A stretch of 64,000 nucleotides of DNA from Apostichopus japonicus (lineage: Eukaryota > Echinodermata > Holothuroidea > Aspidochirotida > Stichopodidae): positions 15,953,001 to 16,017,000 of the forward strand of contig NC_092568.1 in assembly GCF_037975245.1 (NCBI RefSeq), written 5' to 3'. Positions 13,578 through 24,954 of this stretch are shown here, one piece after another (position 1 is the stretch's first letter; the number at the start of each line of letters is the position of its first letter). The notes under the pieces were generated by a model. The model searched no databases. It was not told the DNA's origin and saw only the letters and a list, made by a program, of their open reading frames with translations. The translations under genes and the position numbers were made by a program.

Positions 13578-16500
13578 CTACACACAATTACCCAAGTGAT
13601 CACCTGGATTTCTTTGGTTGGTCTTTGCTTTCCCACCAGCTGCTCGAGAGATTGGTTTCTTCTCTGGGTTTCTACCAACAGGAGTTCTCTTCTTAGGACT
13701 CTTGACGTCATCATTTCTCTCTGAAACTCTCTTAGATGACCTTGGTGTAGTTGATTCCTCTCTTCCCTTAACCTTTTTCCTTTGAGGGGAAGGAGATCTA
13801 GCATCTGAGGAGCTATCTTCTGTCTGCATCTTTCGCTTGGTTCTTTTCTTTGCTGGTGTTTCTGCAGTTTCAGATGAATCTGAGTTCCTCTTGGCAAGTT
13901 TCTTGGTGTTCTTTGCAGGTTTAACAGGAGTTTTCCTTGGGCTTTTTCGAGGAGTATTAATGGCTTTGATGTTCTCTTTCTTTTGAGTATCAAATTGTAA
14001 TTTGCCATCAAACTTTTCTCCAGAGGACACAATACCTTTTTTGAAGAGTGCTTTAATTTTGGAATAATTTGGTTTTTCTTCGTAGGCTATTTTATCCACA
14101 TAGTTAAAATAGTCCCTCAGCTCAGCTGTACAAAAGAAAACAAATAAGTATCCACAACAGTAACCTTAAAACATTAAAAGAGAAGAGAATAAATTACTAC
14201 TTCAATTTTATTAAATTACAGAGACAGATTTCTTCAAGTAGACAAAGTTCTTCAAGAGACAGTACTATCAAATTAATTTCATTTGTTTGGTGTATAACTA
14301 AATCATTTGGAATAAAAGTATACATGTGACTATAACAGAAAGGAAGCATTAATTAAAGTATTCACTTGATGATTCATGAAATTCAAGCGGGAACTAAATA
14401 AGGGCTTGCATTCGTTTTTCTGGAAAGATTAAAAGAAAAGCCATTGTATCCATTGGTTTCTCAACTAAAGATAAACCCTCAAACGTGTGAGGTGAACATT
14501 TCTTAGCAGCTTGGGTTTTACTTACTAGGGTATGTTTGCTCTTTGAAAGACAACTGTAAAAAGGAATTCCTGTCCTTTGAATGTCTGTAGAAGAAACCCC
14601 AACATAGAGAGGAAACAAAACAAAAATTAAAAAATGAAAGTAAGATAAATAAATGTTGAATCGGTAATATGAGGATACGAAACAATACACTGAAGGTGAC
14701 TGAAACAAAGTTCTTAACTTGCAGGAGAGACATAACTTTCAGAACATATCAAAGTAAATCTCTGTCTTCCTTATGCTATAACATACAGCTAAACCAGCAA
14801 AATGATGGAATGGCATATTTTAAGCAGAATTTTCAAGATATTGTTGCAGAATACACACCATTTAGGGAGTATTAGCTCAGTGGTTAACGCCGGTGCCTTT
14901 CAATCATAAGGTCCATGTTCGAGTCACTCCAAGATTAATGTATGTCGTCCAGTAACAGAGTTGTTGACAATTGACAATTCATAATCATGGATGTTAAAAT
15001 ATGAATCTAAGAGACTGACTTCGGTCAGCTTGCGGCTTTGATAAGCCAAAGATGGATTCTTCGCGAGTTCCTGCTTGCAGGAGGATCTAAAATACATACA
15101 TTTACAGAGATGGAGGAGAAACAGATCTGCTTCCTAAAGCAACTTTCTGAATCTGGTTGTAAATTTCTAGCAATTTTACTAAGTCTTACCAAGCATAAAA
15201 TAATGATTGCCTCATCAAAGGAAGACACACTCTTGATGAATTTACGTAATCAACTTCATTAGTGAGTAGTTAATGATTCCATCTTGAAAAGTGTAATCAA
15301 CCAGACATGTTTGGATTTGGATTGATCAGAAATGATGTTATGTAAATCGCAACTTCAAATCCTCAACTTTCCGTCATGGTCTGAAGAAGACGACTATAAA
15401 AGCTAATCAAGTGCATTATTTTGAAATTTAAGTTTTTCAATATGAGTGAAAGCTACATTCAAGGAGCCAGTATGTTGGCAAAATGATATCTCCTGCCAGG
15501 CAATACACATGAGGACGAGGTAGATATATTCTGGCAGCTTATTCCAGATTAGGATTAAACCTAGGTACACAATAGTTCATAATAGTTTACAGTTAGCCCA
15601 CTCTACATATCAGAAACATAGCAGAGATGCTAGTGTCAGAAAACTGGGTATTGGTTAGCTACCAGCTTATTTGCAACAGTTTGAAGAGAGAAACTTTTTA
15701 TAGTGTACTATAATACACTAGTTAATAGCCTGCATCTGATGGAAAGCAAAAAAACGATATTTAAAGTTCAGTAACCAAGAAGATATCAGCTGCTTTAAGT
15801 GTCACAAATTTAAACATCATATGACTCTCTGAGACCATATCATAATTATTGAATAAGAAGACAAGTTATTTTAGAACATCAAGTATTACGACAGTAAATT
15901 AATAACAGCAGGCAATTCATATAGGGAAGTGGAACCACTGTTAGCTTTAAATATACTGTACATGGCACTGATTGATAATCTATCAGCTAAAAATTTATCA
16001 TCTTTTGGCTTCGGTTTACCAAGTTGGAAGACAACTACAGAGGGGTAAACAGTGGAGTTCTAATACATGGAGATTCAAATTCCTACAGCGGGCAGTGGCT
16101 GAAAACCACAACCTGCCAGTATCGCAACAATATACACTTACTTGACCTTAATGGCTTGGACTTCAGTCTCCTTGGTGACCTTTGACCATGGAAGGTCACC
16201 AGACATCCACTGAACAAGATTATAACCCAAAATTTCAAAATCATGTCTCCTAGAAGATGCTGTCAACAGATACAAAACAGATGCAAATACAGATGCAAAT
16301 AATACAGCTCTTCCTATCATAGAAGAGGAATAGAATAGAAATGCTTAAAGCAGTAAATATGTACATTGGTATTGAAAGGTAGCCAATGAGCCAATAGCCA
16401 ATTGCATGAGTAAGCAGTAATATATTAGAGAAGTGGTCAATGGTGCCTTACTCTTCAGTATCACTCAGAGAGGTCAGATTCTGGAGGCAATGAAAGCAAA

Positions 16501-19500
16501 GGTTTGTTGAAGTAATACTAAGACAACAATACAGTTTTCTTTTCCAAAGGAACCTTTTTTGACACTTTAAAATGCAAATTTCTAGGGATTTGTTGTCTAT
16601 GGTGTGCCTAGCATGCAAATGCAATAAGCCCTGAAAATCGACACATACCACAAATTTTGTCACAAATGGTACTTTCTAGTGTTCTGATTGGTTCATTTAG
16701 ATACTGTAGTAGCGTTCTGATTGGAAGAAATCAAATTGGCTTCTGTCAGCTTCTCGTAATCTCAATGGAGAAGTTTGGCATGTGTCAGTGTTTAACGTTC
16801 TTGATTGGAAGAAACTCTCATGTGTGAGATAAATGGGCAAATGTCAAATTAATTTATCATCTCAAAGTTTTTCACACTTTCCAGAATATAGTTATTTCTT
16901 GGTCTTCAAGAATCTGTTATCCTTAAGCCAAGGAAAGATCCCAAGTCTGTGAACCTTTGTCAGTTCACATCATTATTCCATGCATTCTGCCAAATCACGC
17001 TGGTAATTAACAAACTTGTGGGAGACACCAGGATTAATTATTAAACAAGACCCCACAGTCAGCTCTCTTGTATACTCACAGATGCCTTCATGTGCTCCAA
17101 TGCTTGTGTACTCCAGGGTACCTTCATGGGCCTTCTTTGGATCTGGTTTGTATTCTCTGTGGACATCACCCGGCATATACTTGGATGCCAGCCCAAAGTC
17201 AACAAGGAAAACCTGAAACACAATGATAGCATTAACATACTGTTCAAAGCACAGACAGAAATGTAAGAAAGTCAGTATCCTCACTGGAGTGTGGAGTAAA
17301 AAACCAGAATTCTGTTCTGAGATTGCGATACTGTCACTAGTATACTACAAAGTGGCTCCATTCCTTCAAAGTGGCACGTATCATGGCTTACCTGATCTTT
17401 AGCCTTAGGTTCAAACCCAAGAAGAATGTTGGATCCTTTGATGTCAGCGTGGACATAACCCTGATCATGGACGTACTCTAACGCATCGACCTGCACAAAA
17501 TAAAACCAGACAGTGCGGTATTGATAACATAACTGCATTTTCAGTGAGCTGCTAGTTGGCCTAGCCTTGTTATTATTTGTTCATAAGTTTAATATTCTTC
17601 AATGTATCTAAAACTTAAGAATAAATTTACATTTAAGCTGCTTCTCAGTGATGTGAGTTATTAGCCAATGTTTTATAAATACAGGTATTTGTATAAACCA
17701 GAGATGTGTTTCATGCTTTGTAGTATTTGACTAATTTCATTGCTTCTAGTGTAATTTTATTAAAGTAAAAACATTTGTTCAAATTTTCTTTTAGCTAATC
17801 TCTAAAAAAAAAACACCAGGTTAGAGCAAAGTCAACACAAAATGCAACATTTACCCTTTCTTGCTTGAAGTTAATAATGATATTTGATCATGACCTATCC
17901 AGCAATTGCTGAAAACAATGATATAGATACTTGAACGTTATAGAAAGCATTGGTAACCTATAATGACATTAATATATTACTCTGATACCTTCTTACCTTC
18001 AAAATGCATATTCTGCATGACTGCATCTTTAAGTACAACTGCTAATTTTTTTTAAATTATGACAGCTAACCCTTATAAATTTGTTGTATTCTATACTTGT
18101 TGACTCAAGGTTGATAATGGCAATGCAGAGAACCTTTGCATTTAAAAACTCATATGCATATGTTTAGGGAAGATAGTTTAGCCTTCAAATTTTGTAGGCT
18201 ATAGTAAATTTTGCAGGTTCTGAATGCTGTCTCTTATAAAATACATCTTGTTCCTGTGCTATACACCTTGTTCCTGTGCTATACATCTTGTTGTATTCTA
18301 CGCTTGTTGACTCAAGGTTGATAATGGCAATGCAGAGAACCTTTGCATTTAAAAACTCATATGCATATGTTAAGGGAAGATAGTTTAGCCTTCAAATTTT
18401 GTAGGCTATAGTAAATTTTGCAGGTTCTGAATGCTGTCTCTTATAAAATACATCTTGTTCCTGTGCTATACACCTTGTTCCTGTGCTATACATCTTGTTG
18501 TATTCTACGCTTGTTGACTCAAGGTTGATAATGGCAATGCAGAGAACCTTTGCATTTAAAAACTCATATGCGTATGTTTAGGGAAGATAGTTTAGCCTGC
18601 TATACATCTTGTTCCTGTGTAAAAGACTGCTATACATCTTTAGACTTGTACAGCAATTTGACCATTTTGTATAGCATTTTTGTGCTATGATACTGGATAA
18701 ATGATTCCCAGGCTTATATAGTATGCCCTATGCATACACTATCCATATGTACAATGTGGGTGCTAGTTGCACTACACTGAAACATTATGGTTTCCTACAT
18801 CAATTATGTAACAGGGTTGATTTATCACCCCCCCCCCCTTTAAAAATTAACTATAAAGTATTTGTTATTAGAGGGCACGCGACATAATACATTTGTTGCT
18901 GTATAACGTTTAGCTGTCAGTTGCTATTTTTGCACAGAATGAGTTGGAGCCGCATCTACAACTGCCAGCAAGTGAGACCTTTAGCTAATTGTAGATACAA
19001 CGTAACATATCAAAGTAAAATTGCTTAGCCATTCCATCACACTCCACTTCAATATATTATGTACAGATCATTAGTATTCCCAACTAATTCAGTGCTGGTT
19101 GACTATTACAGTCACTGCAAATGCAGTTCTACTCACCATTTGGATGCCAATAGTGAATGCAGCTTTTGGCGAAAATTTCTTTCCACTTTTAAGGAAAAGG
19201 TTCCATAGATCCTCTCCAAACCGATCCATAACTAGAAATCTGTACCTTTTGTTTTTATGATCATGTAGACCAGCTGCAATGTAGCTAGGGACACCAAGGT
19301 GTTTTAACTTCTGCTTTTTCTTCCATGACTTGACTGTATAGTGGTTTAATGATTAGAATAAAGTATTGATATACAGTACTCAAAAATACAGAAGTTCTCA
19401 TTCCCAAAATCAAACACTCATAATGACAAAAATATGAAAACATAGTCGAAACAACGAAGAATATTTGTTTGTTAGGTTGGCAGCTGTACACAAATTAGAA

Positions 19501-22500
19501 GGGGTGCATTTCCACCTTACTATATGATGGTATCATATAGTAATCTTATCACAAATATACCTCATTTACATCCTGGTTAAACATAATTCCACTAACCACG
19601 TAACACATCTTTCAAAAGATAAAATCTTTCTCTAATGTGGCACTCTGGCAAGGTCAATTCATCTACTTAAAATAAAGGTAATATCTTGATGGAAAAATGA
19701 ATTGCTATGTAGAGTTAAATTCTGATCAATTTCAAGAAAGAAAATATTACCAAAGCAGAAAGAAAAAAACACATTAAACAGTTTCATGCCCGATTATGGA
19801 CAATGAATGAAAGAAAAGTTATTAATTCACTGGGATTATATACACAGCCTTTGACCATTTGCAACAATCATGCAGGAATTTGATCTTAATCCCCTTCCTT
19901 TGCTATGGTAAGCTATATTAATTAGCCTAAAATTCCATACCACATAATGGACCTTCTTTGGTAGGTTCATGGTTTGAATGAACAAAGTTCAATCTTTGAT
20001 CCATATACAACCACCTATTGAAAAGATGTCATTGAATCGAGTCACTGAATTTCAAGTGACTTGATACGTCAAACCTTAACATAAAGTGACTCCTTAAAAA
20101 CTCTTTCATTAACCTACCAAACTTACAGGGGTGGGGAGGGTTCAGGCAAGATGCGATAATTGCATGTACTGGCAAAAAGTTTAAGATATTTCTCTCTGTT
20201 GATTGAACTGGACTTTAGAGATCAACAAACAACAATATGTAATTCAGTTCAATATGTAGGTGACTTACTTATGTCAGGTTTAGCTGCTCTTTGGTAAAAG
20301 TGAAGCTCACAGAATAATGGACCATTCTCTTGTGGTTCCTGTCAAGGACAAATTTTTAAAGGATGCAAATCTTACATTGAAGAGAAAAATATTCCACACT
20401 GCAGTTAAAAACACCTCCACATCTTGCCTCTAACTCGGGCATCATTTGATTGAATGTGACCTTTGCTGACTGTCAAAACCCACTACTCCAAAAAGTTGAA
20501 TCACAGTAGGGGGTCTGTGATCTCTCTAGATTTATTAGAGAAAAGCAATTTTTAAAGCAATCAAGTTTGTTTATTATCAAGTTGCTAAATTGTGAAAAAC
20601 TAGGCTGTACTATGATGTATTTAGTTACTTTGTGGAGTTTCACTTTCCATGATACAATACAAAAACTGGATGGTGATGGATGGTGATGTTAAGTAACCTT
20701 TGACCTCCAGAAAAAAACAATACCGTCCTTTTACTGTACAAGATGGAGCCAAATACGAAGTACAATCAAGCTTTACTTTTAGAGTAACCAGTTTAATGTG
20801 GACCTAACATGGCCTTGCACATATAAAGAGAACAATAGGGATCTTGTACTCACTAATTTGAAGTCAAATACTAAGTATGATGTAAATCTGAACACAGTGT
20901 TCTTTATGAGGTAGACTTTACAAGCCAGGAAGTCACATACACACAGACTTATGCACATACACGCCATCGCAAAAATTCCTTTTGCCTTCGGCAAGGAATC
21001 AAAAAGCTTGTTGGACAGCCTGTTAGAGTTCTTGATAAGACTACAAGGTATTAACTCACAATTTTGATCACATGGGAAGGATTTTCTTGTGGTTTTCCTT
21101 CCTTAACTTCAGAGGCTGGGAAAAAAAGTCAAACAAAGCGTCATGAAACTTTTTGAAATGAAATGGAACTAGTAGTTATACAAATATTAAAATCATATAC
21201 ACCACTTAAAGGGTGTGAAGACTTGCGCAAAAAGAACATCTAATGCCGGTAATCTGACCATAGTTAGACATTACCATCGATCCCAGAAAATACGCACACA
21301 ACTTGCTAACTTCGGTAATTAGACACTAGTGTACAGTCAGTACATACAGCTGTGGTCAATACCCACAGCACAGTGTATAACGAAACAGCCATGGACATCT
21401 CAGGTCCAGCTTAAGATAACAATGTATAACGTTTCATTACTGTCTGCATTTTGTAGCGACAAGCAAAAATCTTCACTCGCAAGCAACGGAAAGTTAACTT
21501 TTCAAACAATCAAGCTCATGACCTGTAGACGCCATTATTACATCCAGGACAAAACTTTCAGATTCAATTTCAAACTCCATGATGATGACATTGGATATAC
21601 ATAGACTCTGTATATTCCTCCCCTTTCTACTCTTGTGTTTAAGTCACTAAAACACCAATGGAAACAAATTTAGGAGACAATTTAAGCCACTTCTGGCAAT
21701 GATAATGATCATAGCAACATTTTGTTTAAAGAAAATTTGTGCAGTAAAACACTACAATACATTTTCAAACAATTTTTGGGTTGGGGTATTTATGAATGAT
21801 GACTTAACTAGAATGAGGAGGGTCAGTGAATGAAAGCAGCTGGTCTCTAACAGGGTTCAGTGCCAAAGAGTTTGCTAGTTCACTTCAGACGAGACTGCTA
21901 GAGTGCTAAGGTTGTGGAGGAGACAGGTAAGCGAGCAAGGGAAGAAAGTCTGTAAGCACTGATAGCCACTGCAAGTGATTAATGTTCAGAGAATGCATCT
22001 CGTCTCTCATCTTATAGAATACAGACGAAAGACACCTACCAAGATATATCTCTCCAAATCCTCCTTTACCAACTGACGGACCAAGTGCCCACTTTTTCTT
22101 CTGAAAGTCTGTTAATTCTTCTCCCAATGGCAGAGGGTCAGGCATCTGATAGATACCCTTTCTCTTCTTCGGAGCAGGTTTATCACCTACGAGAATAATG
22201 ATTAGTCAATCTGATAGGTACTGCAGTTAGAGATTGTACTGTAAAATTGCAAATATTTCTACAGATTAATCTTGAACCTGTATTTAAGAAGTAGCAAACT
22301 TAAAGATCCTCTTTATCTAGATGATCAAACTTTAAGCCTTTCGATAACATTTCACATTCACCAACATTCCCAATTTATTGCAAATGATACAAATGTCTGG
22401 CAATTCATTTCAGTTTGAATCAATATTTCAGACCAGTTGGCAATTTTTTATTGAAAACATGCATAACATGTCAAAATGAAACAAATTTGAACAACTTTGG

Positions 22501-22537
22501 ACATCTCTGTACCTGCTGCCTTTGCTGCACGTGGCAT
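13578..22537 (-). CDS. VRK1: VRK1, vaccinia-related kinase 1 (nuclear Ser/Thr kinase)
   Basis: VRK1 is a nuclear Ser/Thr kinase; its known substrates include BAF and histone H3. Coding exons, from the start: 22513-22537 (MPRAAKAA), 22040-22186, 21060-21115, 20269-20338, 19137-19333, 17392-17490, 17080-17212, 16142-16259, then 13578-14125 with the stop. Phases agree across all junctions except the last, where an exon of roughly 75-80 nt (length 2 mod 3) is missing between 16142 and 14125. Motifs seen: glycine loop [13 protein letters not shown] lysine in [24 protein letters not shown], catalytic loop [19 protein letters not shown], and the late lobe [14 protein letters not shown]. All core catalytic residues are present. 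Two family deviations are DFG, where vertebrate VRK1 has DYG, and HADIKGSN in place of HGDIKASN. The C-terminal tail is long and basic, with KKRTKRKMQ and many K/R-S-P motifs, fitting nuclear localisation. Its predicted size of about 490 residues is longer than the human 396. FANCL converges on it. Confidence 0.93.
14866..15101 (+). mobile_element. tRNA-derived SINE, copy A (VRK1 intron)
   Basis: The tRNA-like head has box A TTAGCTCAGTGGTTAACGCC and a box B-like GTTCGAGTCACTCC. It is followed by a unique body shared with 61080-61323, including TTAATGTATGTCGTCCAGT and TTGCAGGAGGATCTAAAATA, and ends in a short ATAC-repeat tail. CATTTA occurs on both sides as a possible 6-bp target duplication. 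Head plus body plus simple tail of about 240 bp is standard SINE structure. Confidence 0.85.
18081..18600. repeat. 207-bp tandem repeat, about 2.5 copies (VRK1 intron)
   Basis: The landmark TGACTCAAGGTTGATAATGG occurs at 18101, 18308 and 18515, a constant spacing of 207 bp. Copies are almost identical, differing by a few substitutions, and the third breaks off near 18597. Small internal duplications of CTTGTTCCTGTGCTATACA lie at the junctions. This is a recent local tandem duplication within the intron between exons 19137-19333 and 17392-17490. Confidence 0.92.
20640..21001 (+). repeat. Fragment of the TGATTCCTTGCC-bounded repeat family
   Basis: This is a truncated, older copy of the element described at 54380-55865. 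It contains AACCTTTGACCTCCAG, a run of short CA motifs, GCCATCGC, and the terminal hairpin ATTCCTTTTGCCTTCGGCAAGGAAT, ending with GGCAAGGAATCA at 21001. The 5' portion is missing or unrecognisable. It lies in the VRK1 intron just before exon 20269-20338 in transcript sense. Confidence 0.6.
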
Positions 22538-23989
22538 CCTGTGTTCTTCCTATGTCCAGATGAGGTTCTGCAAAGATATCAGGAACATAAAATTGGTATT
22601 AATCAAACTAAGAACTTGCCTTGACATTTTCAGCTAGTTCATAAATCGTGGTCACATTCTTTACCACACTATGAAAAATATATACACACTGCTATCACCT
22701 TGTTTCCATAAGGTAAAATTTCCACTTAACTGGAGCTTCTTGTTTATTCAAGGAAGAAGTTACCTGTATATGCTATTTCTAAACCACTCATTTCCCACAG
22801 TTATAGTCTAAGTTAGGCTAATATTAAGTATCACACGTCTGTGCATCAGACACTGCCCTAACATCAACGTTCTTGTTTGTTTTTCCCCATTAGTTAGGCT
22901 AGGTTAGCCTAAAGTTACAAATGAAAAATTTCACCCCGCATGATTTTCATGCATATGAGTTATGTTCTCAAACGTCAGTGCATTACATAATGAAAGTCTC
23001 CCAATAGAAATCTGGTTCAGTAACCTGCAAGTTTGCCCAATTCTGTGGTACAAGTCAGTCTCCCTAAAAATGAAATGATTCAAAATAAACTGGCTCGCTA
23101 CCAGTACCAGTGTTACATTTCACTCATAGTTTTTGGTCATAGTCTCATAGTCATAGGTACATACTTGAGGTGACTGTCAACGATAAACGATGACATAGTA
23201 GCCTAGTACTAAGACTTCCTACACTTGCAATGAATACCACTCAACCATGCAAGATTATGTGGGATTATACAGTTGTTAGTCTGTAGTTTTTGCTTCATTA
23301 GTTAGAAGAGTACTTATCAATTACTGGATAACAGATTTAGACTGGGCTATGTTAAACCACCAAGCAGACATCTACTGAAGAGAGATGGGACGTGAAATTT
23401 AATGGGAAAGTTATACCTCATGGACTACGCTAAATTAGGCATAGCCTAGTTGTACGAAACTCTAGTAATGAGTTTAGGCCTAGTAGTAGGCCTAGGCCTA
23501 GTACGTCCTAGGCGAACCTACGTTACTCACAAAATTATTATTTGTTATTTTGGGAATGACGGTGACCCGCTGTACTGTAACTTAGGATTGTTAACACGGT
23601 GGTGGAACAAGCGTTCAATCGAAATGATTCGAAGAAGGACCTTCACTTTAACATTGTTGATTAATAATAAACCTAGCCTGCTATAGGCCTATTATTATTA
23701 ACTGCTGCAACTGCAAGTCGAAGACTAGGCCTTAGCATAACTGGTAATTACCAATTTTAAAGTTTGATCAGAACTTTGATTGCCGCGGCTGATTCGACAA
23801 ATCAAAGTCAGGATATTCCTATACATGCATGAATTTAACGGCTTCTTGGTCTGGTGTCAATTATGCATTACATTAATAAACACAACTAGAACTGCAGTAA
23901 CGAGACAGAACGGTAAAACCGCCGCGCCAAAATATTGAAATTACATGTGTGAGGTCTATGGCAAGCCAAATGCTCAATAAATCGAGAAA
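22538..23989. other. Upstream region of VRK1
   Basis: This probably contains the VRK1 5' untranslated exon(s) and promoter, but no boundary can be fixed. A dense palindromic patch of TAGGCCTAG motifs lies at 23470-23510. The stretch 23900-23945 is comparatively CpG-rich. No coding exon is recognised. Confidence 0.4.
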
Positions 23990-24676
23990 CATGTATTTTC
24001 GGTCGAAAAACCATGTTTATCGACCGATAAACCATGTTTATCACTCGAAAAACCATGTTTATCGACCGAAAAACCATGTTTATCTGCCGATAAACATGGT
24101 TTTTCACCGAAAAACCATGATTATCTACCGATAAACATGTTTATCTACCGATAGACATGGTTTTTCACCGAAAAACCATGATTATCGGCAGATAAACATG
24201 GTTTTTCTGAGAAACATGGTTTATCGAACCATAAACAGGGATTTTCATTAGATATTCCATGTTTTTCTTTCGAAAATCCATGTTTTTCTTTCGAAAATCC
24301 ATGTTTATCGGCGATAAACCATGTTTATCGGCGATAAACCATAAACATGGTTTATCGCCGATAAACATGGTTTATCGCCGAAAAACATGGTTTATCGACT
24401 GATAAACCATGTTTTCCGTCGAAAATCCATGTTTATCGGCGATAAATCATGTTTTTCGACAGATAAACATGGTTTATCGCCGATAAACATGGTTTATCGA
24501 CTGATAAACCATGTTTTTCGTCGAAAATCCATATTTATCGGCGATAAATCATGTTTTTCGACAGATAAACATGGTTTATCGCCGATAAACATGGTTTATC
24601 GACAAAATCCATGTTTATCGGCGATAAACCATGTTTATCGACCGATAAGCATAGTTTATCGGCGATAAATCATGTT
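23990..24676. repeat. Minisatellite of near-palindromic units (ACCATGTTTATCG / CGATAAACATGGT)
   Basis: About 690 bp consist almost entirely of alternating AAACCATGTTTATCG and CGATAAACATGGTTT blocks. A variable two-to-four-base joint (CCGA, GCCG, ACTG, CAGA) links them, with repeat steps of roughly 20-25 bp. Because each block is close to the reverse complement of its neighbour, any sub-segment can fold back. Some blocks are mutated to TTTTTC (24260-24300). Short open frames on both strands are by-products of the repeat. Confidence 0.93.
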
Positions 24677-24954
24677 TTTATATTTGGCGACCGGAACTAC
24701 TTCCAAAACTCTACATATTATGTTAGTATATATATGATAAATCTTTAGTTCCGAAGCCGCATGTGGGCGAGCCGTACGCAAACTTCGTATGGGCCCGGCC
24801 CTTTCCATAATTAGGAACAACGAAATATGGCCCCTGTTACCGATGTGAAACTGTTCATGGTGTGCACCGGGTTGTATCTCCTGATAAATTCTGCGTTGGC
24901 GCCTTTGCCGAATAGAGAGGAGAGAGTATCAAATTCCCAACCCTCTGTTGACAA

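Noticed and set aside
14394-14733. Minus-strand frames considered as the missing VRK1 exon
   Set aside because: One acceptor/donor pair (about 14524-14587) exists, but none of the frames resembles the VRK segment and the required phase is not met convincingly.
14866-14940. Functional tRNA gene
   Set aside because: The tRNA-like head has imperfect stems and is followed by a SINE body that recurs at 61080; it is SINE-derived. The same reasoning applies to the tRNA-like cores at 35463-35534 and 52260-52336.
23886-24668. Open frames on both strands reading RPINHVYHSKNHVYRPKNHV and similar
   Set aside because: They are a by-product of the palindromic minisatellite; the repeat keeps some frames open, with no start context or splice sites.
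23990-24676. CRISPR array
   Set aside because: The units are contiguous and palindromic, without unique spacers, in an intron-rich animal genome.
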